Shown here piece by piece: positions 20,479-30,576 of a stretch of 64,000 bases of DNA. Origin of the DNA: Aphanomyces cochlioides (Eukaryota; Oomycota; Saprolegniomycetes; Saprolegniales; Verrucalvaceae). The DNA lies in contig JAHQRK010000005.1 of the NCBI GenBank assembly GCA_019828595.1, positions 372,001 through 436,000 on the forward strand, given 5' to 3'. The notes beneath the pieces are model-generated. The model saw nothing but the letters and a program-made list of their open reading frames with translations, made no database searches and was not told the origin of the DNA. Position 1 is the stretch's first letter. Each line of letters starts with the position of its first letter. Made by a program: the position numbers and the translations under genes.

Positions 20479-20763
20479 ATGGAAGGAGCTTCACGCGAGG
20501 AGCTGCTGCAAATGCTCAATGTAGCGATGACGAAGATAGCAGCATCGTCGACAGCCTCAACAAGTCCCGACGAGGCGCATCCGGCCCCGTCAGCAGCGAA
20601 ACCATCGAAGCGTGTCGCAAAGAAGACAACAAGCATGACCAAGCAAGTCAAGACTGTTTGGACATCTGAGATGGTTGCGACTCTACTTGAAAAACGTTGC
20701 GACGACTATGCAGCAAGTTTTGAACTGAATCGGAGCGCTGCCCAATTGTCGATATTGTTGTAA
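20479..20763 (+). pseudogene. Harbinger Myb/SANT-like DNA-binding protein, truncated
   Basis: A frame of 94 residues from MEGASREELLQML, with a Ser/Thr/Pro/Lys-rich link and then VWTSEMVATLLEKRCDDYAASF, which resembles the first helices of a Myb-like domain. After the stop, a shifted frame (20,765-20,881) encodes a helical tail with NELLSAVVQNTSVQNELLTF, so the middle of the gene has been deleted. Such proteins normally bind the element ends. Confidence 0.5.
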
Positions 20764-21105
20764 ACAAGTTGGAGTCAGCATTGTCACAAAGCGCTACAAT
20801 TCAAAACGAGCTGTTGTCAGCGGTGGTCCAAAATACATCAGTGCAGAATGAACTTCTAACATTTCTGCGGCGCAACAATTGAGTGTGGAGCATGCAACTG
20901 AGTATAAGACACTTAATCAATCTACGTTTATCTCATCTGTGGCAACATCTTTGCGTGAACGATAGAAGCCTAGCGTGCTAGACTTACGCAAATTCATTGA
21001 GATATCGCATTACACTCTCTAGTTGCATTTGCCAAATCGCTATCAACAATGAATTGTTCGCTTGGATACACTATGTCCCCACCGATATGCATCCAATCCC
21101 GAGGC

Positions 21106-21627
21106 TCAACATGCTGCAGACAATGGCAACGCAACCGCAGCCGAAAGGTGTGCATGTTGAATGAGTAAAATGATTTCCAATATGTGTTCATATGCCTTTG
21201 TTTTTCCAATACCAAATATGAGAGCAACGCAATCCAGACCATCGCAGTGTGTGAGGTAATACATAGTGATGGCCAAGCGGTCCACAACATCACAACGGGC
21301 GCTGATGTGAATTGGGGGATGCACCTTTGTCCATGAGATGGAGAGTCGGTGTGCAATAGCAAAGAATGTCTTCCGCGAGCAACGTAAGTATCTCAAAAAC
21401 CAGCCATCCATGCCTGAAGCAGCTCGTACAGCTGGCCAAACGGATTGTCCGCTCCCGACAAAATCATTCATGCGCTCCGACGGATTTTCGCGACCATCAA
21501 CCACAGCAACAGTGGCCGCAATGACTGTAATCGTACACAGGATAGGAGCAATCTCCATGTCAAGAAATGATCTAGGGGACGAGAGAAAAGCCCCTGAAAC
21601 ACTTCGAACGTCATTTGACTTGGACAT
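21106..21627 (-). pseudogene. Harbinger-type transposase, N-terminal fragment
   Basis: From the ATG at 21,627 the frame gives about 173 residues including FLRYLRCSRKTFFAIAHRLS and DVVDRLAITMYYLTHCDGLD, then VALIFGIGKTKAYEH. This is the usual N-terminal helix-turn-helix part of HARBI1-like transposases. The DDE domain that should follow is absent; the frame stops and short unrelated sequence leads to the Myb gene. Confidence 0.55.
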
Positions 21628-21652
21628 TTTTGCCAATCAGCATCTCTCAACG

Positions 21653-21701
21653 CAAACAACGCTCCAGACGACCTCAAAGAGGTCGTCTGGAGCGTTGTTT
21701 G
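21653..21701. repeat. Perfect 23-bp hairpin
   Basis: Arms 21653..21675 and 21679..21701 are perfect inverted repeats (CGCTCCAGACGACCTC and its complement at the core) around a 3-nt AAA loop. It lies inside the Harbinger element, about 75 bp from its right end. Confidence 0.75.
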
Positions 21702-21810
21702 GGAAAATGCGCTGGAAATGATTTTGATTGGCTGAACGACAAAATGTCGCTATCGCAAAATGCGCTCCGAACAGGCCCTATATAAAAAACAACAACATCG
21801 TCGACCATTA

Positions 21811-22872
21811 GGGCATTTCTAACGGTTGTCCCCATCCCTAAAAATATAGTGAGTTTGATTGGCCAGAAAATTTCCATTTGTTCTTTGGGACGCTTGTGGA
21901 AAGACGCTCGAGCTATCGGTGCGTCCCCAACAGAAGTGTTGTTTGAGACTGAATTCCGGCGATGCGTTGGTTGGATCTTACGACACTCAAACGAGTGTCA
22001 ACCTTGACGTGGGTCCGTTTTTGGACAATTCCTCTTCTTCAAGCGAAGAGTATGATGATGATATGGACACGAAATTGCAACCCACGAAGCGGTGGTATGT
22101 GTTGGGCGACATCAAGTAGGTGAGGAAGAACATGTTGAACAAGACGCCTTGTCCGCCCAGAACCAAAAGTCGAAACAAGAAGCCAGACTCCTTGAGCGTC
22201 ATGAAAATGAGCAAGTGCATGCGCTCGTTTTCTGCTTCTTCCAAGAGCGTGTGGATCCATCCGTTGTCACGATGCATGGTACGTAGGGAACGAAGATATC
22301 ACGACATTCCACCGACCATACCTGGCACCCCAGCGACAGTCTCAAGATCGTTGGAGCTAGATCAGCCATGAGTCATCGAGGGAGCAACCGCTTCTCCTGT
22401 TCCTTTCGGCTTGACAGTAGATGCCCACAAACTTGCTGACATCATGGCTGATACAGCTCCAACGATTTCGTAGTGCCTTTCGAGTACGAGGTGGTATTGA
22501 TTGAGCATGGAATCCGTCAAAAATTGCATTCCAGAAGTCGCTTCTGGGATGCATGAAGGCTGGTCCGAACCACGGGCTGCGTTTTCAGTGGCTCGCCGCC
22601 ACGCTGTGCACAGAGCTTTGTCGTCTTCTTCGACCCACTTGACGCCTTGGGCCATCGCAAGAATATCCTCAAATGCGATAGGGATCGCCCAATAATCGCT
22701 CGATATATGCTTGGGACAAGCCAATCAAAATGTTCTATTATAGGGTATCGTCCCCATGTTCAGTCAGCATAGGGACGTTGTAAGCAAATGTGAGGATGAG
22801 GACAGCAAGAAGGAGTCTCGTCCTTGTCCCTATCCCGGCCATTGGGATGGGGACACCCCGTTAGAAATGCCC
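21811..22872. mobile_element. Second Harbinger-like inverted-repeat element
   Basis: The terminal inverted repeat starts GGGCATTTCTAACGG, then after two differing bases TGTCCCCATCCC at both ends. It is flanked by the TTA trinucleotide on each side (21808..21810 and 22873..22875), the classic target duplication of PIF/Harbinger elements. It is 1,062 bp long, starts 32 bp after the first Harbinger-like element, and carries only a decayed Myb-like gene. Confidence 0.8.
22357..22724 (-). pseudogene. Decayed Myb/SANT-like gene of the second Harbinger-like element
   Basis: One minus frame gives KWVEEDDKALCTAWRRATEN (a Trp-containing first Myb helix) and a shifted frame gives DFWNAIFDGFH and RKALRNRWSCISHDVSKFVG (later helices with a central Trp). 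The two join only through a frame change around 22,550. No ATG starts it. This resembles the accessory Myb-like protein of Harbinger elements. Confidence 0.5.
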
Positions 22873-22875
22873 TTA

Positions 22876-24498
22876 GACTGCCTCCACAGATATCGTGGCA
22901 AGTGCACGATCTTGGGCCTTCACCACTCGAGTCTCCAACCACATCGACCGCTTTCATCGTCATCTCCATTTCACAAATACATGATTGGATTAAAAAGGAC
23001 CAATAGAATCACTCTAGCTACAAGCCCGGCCGTGAAATCGTTTGTAAGAGGCTGGTCGGGAATCGTTAATGTCGATATCTGGGCATCGATGATATCCGGA
23101 CGTCTTCGGGGTTCATTTTCAAAATAACGTTGGAGAGAAAAGAAAAAACCGGTACACGCCCAACCAGAGATTTTTCGGTACACGTCCGACCGGAATACAG
23201 TAAATGGTGTATTGATTGCAGACAGCACAATGGACGACTGCCAAAAATGTCGCAAACGCCTTTCGCATTTAAATTTGTGTGTCCGGATATTGTGCTTTTG
23301 CTGTAAATTTCTATTTTTTGCGTGATTTCTCAATTTCACTTCAATGACGCCTTGAACCGCGCCAGAGGAAAAATATGGCGATAAGCTTCTTTAAAGCGGA
23401 TCCGTCCTAGCTCTACTATTACTTATCATCAATTTTAAGCTATTCATCGTTGTGACGAGCAAAATCCACTGCGTTGTCGCTTTTAACCCACTATTTCATC
23501 CAGGATTTGTGAAATCATACATGCTGAGAAGTTAATGAGCATTTTACTCCGTCAAAACAGCCGTATCTTGTGTCACACGCTCCTCGCGGCTTCCTTAAGA
23601 GCAATTTGAATCATCTCGTCTGTCTGCACGAGCGGACGAGCGTGGACAAAGGAGCATGATCGATGATGGTTCAGGGGTGTCTCGACATTGTTGTTTATAA
23701 TTGACCAATCAAATCAATTTATAATTTATTTTTATCCAATCAGATGCATGATCGATTGGTGGCGCGATTCGACTGGCGTGATTCGATTGCGCAGGAAGTG
23801 GAAATTTGTACCAAATCGACAATACAGTGTATTTTTTTCTTTACCAGTCCAATTTTTGGGATGAAAAAATCCAATGATTTCCACCAAAAATCACACAAAT
23901 TATTGTCGTTTGGGTCGAAAACTGGAGTTTTGAGATGTTTCGAAAATGTTTTCAATTAACTGACGCATACACTATTTAAGGTTTACGCAAGCATTTCTCG
24001 ATCATGAACGTTAAATAGTGTAATTTCAAACGTTTTAAATGTTTGAAAAACGTGTTCGAAGCATTCAATTTCATTTCATTTGAAGTTTGTATTGCGTGAT
24101 TTTTGCGTCAAAATGGCTGCGTCGATATTTTCTTTGCAAGATTCCAGTTTTTTCTATTAATAGAGACACAATACATATTTAAATGATTTTCATTGGATAA
24201 AAATATTTATTAGTTTCTATTGGCTATATTATCTGGTAGCGAGAGCCAATATCAATTGTGTCGCTTCATGTCCAGGCCATGCTCCTGAAAAGAGCGCGGC
24301 GCCAGCGTCAACGGTACTCCTTCATGATACTCAGGCTACGTGAAATATTATGGTTAAATGAAGCTGCATACAGTATCGACAAGATGTTGAAGGATTACGA
24401 AATGATTTGCAACTGGGGGCAAGGAAATCAAGAAGGATAAAGTATTGTACTTGTTTGTTATAGTTAAGTGTGATGCTTTGTACTGGAGGGTGTCAATA
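22876..24498. other. AT-rich intergenic region
   Basis: No supported gene. It contains two CGGTACACG motifs (about 23,152 and 23,177) and AT-rich sequence with many short inverted repeats from 23,700 to 24,250. The open frames here have no recognisable features. Confidence 0.4.
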
Positions 24499-26196
24499 TT
24501 AATGCACAACGTCAGTCCGTGTGATTCGAAACCAAGCCATCATGGCATTTTCTTGATGTTCAATGATATGACAGTGAGCCAAATATGGATCTTTGGTGAC
24601 TTCAGCGCCAAAGTCCGTTGGATCGCGGTGGCTCCCCTTCACTAAGGCTTCGTTGGGCATGCAAGCTACGTAGCATACTTGAGTCGGATGGCCATGTGCA
24701 TTGGAAGGGATTTCCACCACGTCCTTGAGTGAGTTAGCATCGATGGAATCTTCAGTTGGACCACATTGGGCACTGACGAGATGCCAATGAAATGGATGAG
24801 ACGTATGGGATGGATTGGTGAAGATCCATTTCTCAACTTTGCCAAGTGTACAATGCATCGTGTGTCGAATCGTCGAGATATTGAGCTCTTGGCCAAATTG
24901 TTTCATGTAGAAATGAGTGGGGCAATCTTTTGGATCATTCATCTGACCAAGCTTGATGCGGCGAACAAGACCATTGGTGTGGTGGAATAAATCTCTCAGG
25001 TCTTTGTACTCAGTCAAAGTTTGCGCTATGATATTCTTTGTAGTCGTGGAGGTCGCTTTGATTTGAATTTGGAGTACTCGTGGGTCATAAGGATAGCTGG
25101 ACTCGATAGCATGCGTATTGGAGATGTTGAACACTGAGCCCACTGGAGTGCTCGTGAAATCGCAAACCATCTCGACACGTTCAAGAGGATATAGCTGTAA
25201 CAAGCGTTGTCCTCCATGAGTCAAAGGGATTGGTTTTGGTTTATGAACATAGCCGCCATCGGTAGCAATTACAAGGCATTGGTCGCCAAAGGCAGTCAAA
25301 TCAAAGCTGTAGACGCGGGCATTGGCAACGTTCGCCCATCTGAATCGCACTTGAGGAGCTTCGACTTGCAAAAATGGCATCACCACCCCATTGACAGTGT
25401 TGACGTTTCCGTAAGCTTCAGGAAGCCACTTCTTTGATTCGCATGCGGCTTCATCAGGATACAAGAGTGCACCATTTGAGGAGATAAGCTTGTCTTGGAT
25501 GGCAAGGACATAGTCAGGCAGATCCGTCAGGTTGAATGCTGCGTCAACTTCTGGGTCTTCGACAATGTACACTCCGACGAGACCAGCCCATTTATTCAAC
25601 CGAGAGAGACCCAAGGCATGGTCGTGGTAGATCTTAAACGACGGTTGCTGGTTGTTTCTGTAGATAGCTGTAAATGTCTGATTGTTGAAGACTGTTGCGT
25701 GGGGCAGACCATCGAACTCTGGTGGATTTTCCAAGCCATGAACGTGGACGACAACGGGCACGCCACATTTTGTGTCTTCCTGGTTGTAACATGCCGATTC
25801 TGTGTCATCCAGAAGTGATGGAACAACATTTAGGCTAAGGAGGTGTGGCTCAATACCAAGGTGGTTGTGCCAGTTGACTTTGAATGGCACGTTTCGCTTA
25901 GCAATGATCGTTGGCCCTGGCGATGTTACTGCAGTTCCAACTTGGCCGTATCCATATTGGAGCCCTGAGATGTTGGCGCCCTCTCCCCACGATTGATTCG
26001 TGGTGCCAATGACCATGTCGAGAGTACCTCCGTTGGACATGTCAAGAATCCTTGGTTGGGGAAGCGGTGTAGAAAATGCAACCCAATCCTCAAAAAGGTG
26101 TGGCATCGACGTCACTCGATTCGCGACGGCAAGAAGCAGAGCAGCTTGTACGCATCGGCAACGCCACTGGATCCAGCCATAGTGCCTTGGATTCAT
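24499..26196 (-). CDS. Multicopper oxidase, CotA/bilirubin-oxidase-like, probably secreted
   Basis: A single exon of 565 residues from the ATG at 26,196. The N terminus has a hydrophobic stretch (VQAALLLAVANRV) suited to a signal peptide. The four copper-binding clusters are visible: HVHGLE (about residue 155), KIYHDHALG (about 205), HPFHWHLV (about 485) and HCHIIEHQENAMM (about 545). The last contains the H-C-H plus downstream Met pattern of the type 1 and trinuclear sites. The YHDHALGLSRLN and GLVGVYIVEDP segments match the CotA-type class more than plant laccases. The expected reaction is oxidation of phenolic or metal substrates with reduction of oxygen to water. It is intron-free, unlike most neighbours, which may hint at acquisition from bacteria, but this is inference. 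Confidence 0.85.
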   Translation of the reverse strand: MNPRHYGWIQWRCRCVQAALLLAVANRVTSMPHLFEDWVAFSTPLPQPRILDMSNGGTLDMVIGTTNQSWGEGANISGLQYGYGQVGTAVTSPGPTIIAKRNVPFKVNWHNHLGIEPHLLSLNVVPSLLDDTESACYNQEDTKCGVPVVVHVHGLENPPEFDGLPHATVFNNQTFTAIYRNNQQPSFKIYHDHALGLSRLNKWAGLVGVYIVEDPEVDAAFNLTDLPDYVLAIQDKLISSNGALLYPDEAACESKKWLPEAYGNVNTVNGVVMPFLQVEAPQVRFRWANVANARVYSFDLTAFGDQCLVIATDGGYVHKPKPIPLTHGGQRLLQLYPLERVEMVCDFTSTPVGSVFNISNTHAIESSYPYDPRVLQIQIKATSTTTKNIIAQTLTEYKDLRDLFHHTNGLVRRIKLGQMNDPKDCPTHFYMKQFGQELNISTIRHTMHCTLGKVEKWIFTNPSHTSHPFHWHLVSAQCGPTEDSIDANSLKDVVEIPSNAHGHPTQVCYVACMPNEALVKGSHRDPTDFGAEVTKDPYLAHCHIIEHQENAMMAWFRITRTDVVH

Positions 26197-27187
26197 GTAT
26201 CCTCGTCGGGTGGTCTCTCTCAACAGACCCTCCAAACTGGCGTTACGCAGGAGTTACAAGTTGCATGAAACTTTGGAAGTTTGAATTTTCAGCGGAGACT
26301 TGTCTCCCTCGACATTGTCGTCGCCTAGCGATAACTTATATAGTTTAAGCTCTATATGTCATTGCGACACAGTCATTGCCAACACGACAATGTGCCGTAT
26401 TTTCTCTTTGACGGCGCTCTCGAAACCAACACAGAGCCAAAGTCTCATTTCTGGAATAAGAGCTTAGGATGCCTCTGCCTGAAGAAAGACATGTCGCTCC
26501 CCCGACTTGTGCACTTGAAGAATCGAGTTACTTTATGCCAACTCTTCACGATGACCGCAAGTTCGTTGTCGAACAGCATCACAGTTTGTCGAGTTTGTCG
26601 TGGGGCGGAGGCGGCCCAAATTACAGTATGTCGGTTTCCAATTGATGCAATGGTGTAAGTTCACCTGCACGTCATGACAGACTCCAACGAGCAGAATATA
26701 CCCGTCGTCTCGCAAGAATCATCGCTTTGATGAGAATTTGTATCCCGCAATGTTGTCTGTTCGATAAATTTAACTTGTTTGAAATGTCCATGTTGAAAAA
26801 TGATTTTTTAATTGAATATTTATTCACAGTCCACGAGAGCATCCACGACGCTTTTTCAATTTATTCTTCAGTTACTGAGAATCTGACTATGAAATTATAT
26901 ATCCTGGAAGAACTTTTTCTAAGGAATCCAAATATGGCATTTATTCTCATTTATCTGGAATACTTTGTGAGAAATTCAATTTGAGAATTTTAAATTGTGA
27001 TATTTGCACCTTTCAAAACCAATACCCTCAAGAAGAATATACATATACTATATTAAGTATAGAAATATGTATATTGAATACGTACAACTGCTAGTACTAC
27101 TAACAGTGAAAGATAATAAATGTTTATTATAATATTTTTTAAATTTGCATAAAAATACGCGATTGAATTCGCGGTTGTTCGAGTGGA
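26197..27187. other. Divergent spacer between multicopper oxidase and CMC2-like gene
   Basis: No supported gene. The part after 26,720 is very AT-rich and includes runs such as ATACTATATTAAGTATAG. It must contain the promoters of both flanking genes. Confidence 0.4.
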
Positions 27188-27489
27188 ATGCATTCCTCGC
27201 TGGACAAGCCACATCCTGTGTGCCAAGAGGTGCCGCTATCTTGCCTGCGCCTTATCGGCTGAACTACGCGTTGTAGATTGTCGATGCTCTTCGACTGTGC
27301 CATGCAGAGAATCCGTGGATGAAGTTTACTGGCGCGTGCAACGATGTCAAAGCGGCATTGAACGATTGCTTTCTCCAAGAAAACCAGACGCGACGCAAAG
27401 CCAACTTGGAGAAAGCGCGTGCTTTCGATCAAAAATGGAAGGAGCACAAGTCCAAGCAACAAGCTGAGGCTTCGTCTTCGTCGGCATAA
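27188..27489 (+). CDS. Twin CX9C protein, CMC2-like cytochrome c oxidase assembly factor
   Basis: Two exons, 27188..27229 and 27277..27489, joined in phase 0 across a 47-nt intron ending GTTGTAG, give 84 residues. The product starts MHSSLDKPHP and has two exact CX9C motifs (CQEIVDALRLC and CNDVKAALNDC), then QTRRKANLEKARAFDQKWK and a Ser-rich tail. Twin CX9C proteins are imported into the mitochondrial intermembrane space and folded by disulfide formation; the length and motif order fit CMC2. The first CX9C spans the splice junction, which supports the intron. The donor (GTGCCG) is unusual. Confidence 0.78.
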
Positions 27490-27694
27490 GCTCGATCGCC
27501 TCGACGAAATACAGTACCTTCGACCTGTTCGTTTCTTTGATCACCGATTGCCATCCATCACTTTATCGTCATGAACGCGTGCTATCTTGCGCAAAGTGCT
27601 AAATGTGATTCAAATGACAAAGGCCTAGTCATAGCCTTGAAAATGCATTGAAGCGACCCCTGCGATACAACGATATCGATGCTTGGATGCCGCC

Positions 27695-28193
27695 CTATTG
27701 CGCAACTGGAAAGACGTAAGATCAACGGCGTGGATTGCGGGGTGAACTTACAGTGCTGGTTGCAGAATTCCTGGAGTTGTGGTACCGCCCGCGAGGAGAG
27801 CGTTGGCAAAGTGTACGTGATGAGGCAGTAGATAGGGACGGGTTTGTCGACTTTGCAAATGGCAATGCCTTCACCTTCGCCTTTCGAGGGATCACCCTTT
27901 CGGCCGTAAATAAGCGGAGGATGGAATCGATGAACGTCGTATTGCTCATTCAAGAGCACAATGCCAGATCCCATCGTGTCGTCGCGGTTGTCATACAGCT
28001 TGAGGAATGCTCTACGAAATCCAAAACAATCAAGCGAGAGCTACAGACACGGCATTTCTTACGCAATTTCGCCATCAAGGGGCTTGACCGTCGCTGCAAA
28101 AATCTTCCCTTCCTGAGTAAAGGCCACAGCTTTAGCCCATTCCTTCTGCGCCTTCATCGCAGCAAGAACCGTCGCATTCATCTCGCTCTCCAT
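27695..28193 (-). CDS. Profilin-like actin-regulatory protein
   Basis: Exons (minus) 28193..28063, 28011..27752 and 27705..27695 join in frame through introns of 51 and 46 nt, both with GTAAG donors, giving 133 residues. The length and the pattern of hydrophobic strands fit profilin: an N-terminal helix (MNATVLAAMKAQKEWAKAV), KPLDGEIAAFLKLYD, HPPLIYGRKGD with GEGIAICK (compare the IYGKKG...I.K core of profilins), LITYTLP and a C-terminal helix PQLQEFCNQH. Profilin binds actin monomers and proline-rich partners in the cytosol. The last exon codes for only three residues. The gene converges on the CMC2-like gene. The family call is from pattern, not a search. Confidence 0.62.
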
Positions 28194-28229
28194 GTTTCTT
28201 AAATCTGCGGCAGATAAACCGGATAACGA

Positions 28230-28239
28230 TATCCGGATA
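28230..28239. promoter_or_regulatory. Palindrome TATCCGGATA upstream of profilin-like gene
   Basis: A perfect 10-bp palindrome 36 bp before the ATG, with a half-site ACCGGATAAC at about 28,219. The same palindrome occurs twice before the succinate dehydrogenase subunit gene. Confidence 0.45.
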
Positions 28240-28366
28240 AACCACTACTCAACCATCAAAGGGCATTCGAAAAATGTGAAATATTTATTCGTATCTACAG
28301 AGTACGTTTTATGACAAGGCAGACTTAAGGAGGACGCCAGCTAGACTGCATTCTCACAGTTGATGG

Positions 28367-29617
28367 CTAAATACCACGGCTGGAGGTTGACTGGAAATGA
28401 TTCAATCGTTGACGAAAACTCCAAACCAACTTCTCGAAGCTAACTGCAGCGACGGAGCGAATTCTCACAACAATCATTTCATCGGAATCATTGAGATTCA
28501 CAGCAACACGAAAACTGCTTGCTGTGTCGAGAAGAGATAAGGGTCCGTGAGCATTTACAGGACAAAAAGCCAACGAGGACCATCGTACCAGGGTCAAATG
28601 GTCTGTGATATGCTCGAATATTGTCCTAAGTATTGGTCAGACGAAATCATGAACTAATGAGAAACCATTGAAATCCGCTGGATCGAGTCTCTCCTTCAAC
28701 AAATGGGAACCGCTCGTCCAAGGCAATCCCTGCATGGGTCACAGTTATGCGATCTTGACCAGGATAGCCAGGAAAAACTCCAGACACCGATATTCGCTTC
28801 AATTTCAGCACATTGTGCTCTTGGATGATGTAGACAATTTCGTCGTCTATCTTCTCTGTCATCTAGACACAATAAGTTAAAGCAGACACTTTTGATGCCA
28901 ATACCTTCACGGTAAATACTGGCGTTGATTCTGTGTAGTCAAATCGCCACATCTTGGCGACAGTCTCATAATTCCCTTCGACAGTGAAGAGTAAATTACT
29001 CTCAAAAGCCTTGATGCAGATGCCATGTTCGTCTTCTCCCAGATGAATTTTGATGTCGATCTTATCTTCAACGTAATTACCAAAGGGTTTGTATGGATAT
29101 GCTTCCTGGGACATAATATGCGTTCGATTTGTCAGTCCGACACAGCCCCTTCGTCGGCCATAGTCATCTTGCAATAAAGTCACTTCCATATAGTTCGGTC
29201 CACCCTAAAGCAGTGAATGAAATCAAATAGATCGTGTCGTACTCGTACGTGTTGAACTATATTTGTGTTTACCCAAGCGGCCAGCCATGCTTTGAGTTGT
29301 TCACGATTCTCTGCCATCGTCTTGAGCTCTTGATTCTCCTTTTCAAACGCGACTATTTTTGCTCGGGCCGTAGCAAGGACCACAGAATGCGGAGTTGCGC
29401 CCTTCTTTAGTCTCTCGAGCTCTTTTTCTAGCAGTTCGACTTCGTCTTGCAAAACTTGAATCAATTCTTCGTTCATTTCCTCAAGTTCGTCTTCCATGGA
29501 ATCAATACTATCTCTTCTTGTCGGCAGCTTGGTTTTACTAACAATCTTCGTCGTTTCTCTCCCACACATGCAGGCTTTTGCTTTGCCCTTTCCTTTGCCT
29601 TTCCATGGACCTGACAT
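28367..29617 (-). CDS. Family copy 3 (coiled coil + START-like), intact
   Basis: Exons (minus) 29617..29249, 29204..28905, 28862..28666 and 28625..28367 join through introns of 44, 42 and 40 nt in phases 0, 0 and 2, giving 374 residues. Exon 1: MSGPWKGKGKGKAKA basic start, acidic EDELEEMNEELIQVLQDEVE, coiled coil to EQLKAWLAAWV. Exon 2: NYMEVTLLQDDYGRRRG, YPYKPFGNYVED, HLGEDEHGICIKAFES, NYETVAKMWRFDYTEST. Exon 3: DEIVYIIQEHNVLKLKRISV and PGYPGQDRITVTHAGIALDE. Exon 4: IFEHITDHLTLVRWSS. The C terminus diverges (ends STSSRGI instead of the GSRDQLFEEDE type). The layout (coiled coil, then an alpha/beta ligand-type domain) resembles oomycete START-like / M96 proteins; function unknown. Confidence 0.8.
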
Positions 29618-30472
29618 GACAGCAATTTTGAAAATGATGTCATGAAATTGTTTCCCTCGCTCCAAGTACACTGTACTCCACTGTACAGTCTATTCTTTGA
29701 CCACATTCTTCCGCAGTGACATCATCACAGGAGAAAGCTCAAACTGAAGCGAGATATCTCGTACGAGAGCAGCTTTTATTATCTACACAATACAGAAGCA
29801 GTGCTGTGGAGGGATGCCTCTGTATTGTGTTGATGAGATTTCTCACTTCTGCATCCGTGCAATCAGTTATATCAGCTAAAAAATGCATGGGGTACAGACA
29901 GTGGTTCTGAGGTTGACTTTAGTGACCAAGCACGCAAGTTGATCTTGCGTTTGTAATTGCCCAACAAATGTGAATGACATCAATCGCCATCGGAGTCGAA
30001 TGCTCATTGCGAATGGGCATATCCATAGGGGTGAGTTGAATGTTTGAAAAAGCTTTATTGAAGCTTCTGACTAGAGCTACATCAACCGCGGCATCCTCCT
30101 CGCTGCTCCATTATCAACATTTCCTGAAGCCACAATATCCTAGAGCATTCTTCTGTAGCCCCTGCAGAGCTTTGCATGCTTTGATGCAAGTCTGTCTGAT
30201 CAGTCGAAGAAAAAGCGTCGACGCCGTGCCTCTAAAGGAACTAAGCCCAAGTGTGTTTGTTCAATTCCATCAATAACATGATCTAAAATCCTCATCTTGA
30301 TTTACGATCGAGCTCAATATGGATAGTGCAATAATATTGCACATCCATCATGACATCATTGGTTGTTGAAATGAAAAGCTGGGCTCCCTTGGGATTTCAC
30401 TCCAGTTTGAGCTTTACCCTGAGCGTGCAATCGAAGAGGGTGGAGGAAAACTCGACAAACCGACCAAGTCGG
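29618..30472. other. Head-to-head flank between copies 3 and 4
   Basis: Holds the two divergent promoters. The minus side has TGACATCATTTTC about 20 bp before the ATG of copy 3, as in copies 5, 6, 8 and 10. The right part resembles 130-620 upstream of copy 1. No separate gene seen. Confidence 0.45.
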
Positions 30473-30484
30473 ATCTCAAGAGAC
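30473..30484 (+). promoter_or_regulatory. Shared upstream inverted repeat, copy 4
   Basis: ATCTCAAGAGAC, one base changed from the consensus, followed by GCCAAACTT. It is 92 bp before the ATG. Confidence 0.45.
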
Positions 30485-30576
30485 GCCAAACTTAGTGTAC
30501 AGTGTACAGTTTGCAGGTGAGAGAGAAAACTGTTTTTACAGTCACACACTGGTACAGTATTTAAATTTGTCTCCCC

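Larger units (their letters stand above)
20299..21778. mobile_element. PIF/Harbinger-like DNA transposon, defective
   Basis: Terminal inverted repeats begin GGACCTGTTCGGAGCGCATT on the left and, reversed, GGGCCTGTTCGGAGCGCATT on the right. They extend with mismatches to about 38 bp, through a shared CGACATTT. The flanking trinucleotides are TAA and TAT, an imperfect form of the TWA duplication expected for the superfamily. Inside are a Myb/SANT-like frame on the plus strand and a transposase N-terminal piece on the minus strand, the two-gene layout of Harbinger elements. The DDE catalytic part is missing, so it cannot transpose on its own. Confidence 0.75.

Noticed and set aside
27582..27751. 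Unspliced extension of the profilin-like frame to 27,582
   Set aside because: A GTAAGT donor and TTTCCAG acceptor give a 133-residue protein of normal profilin length; the extension has no family features.
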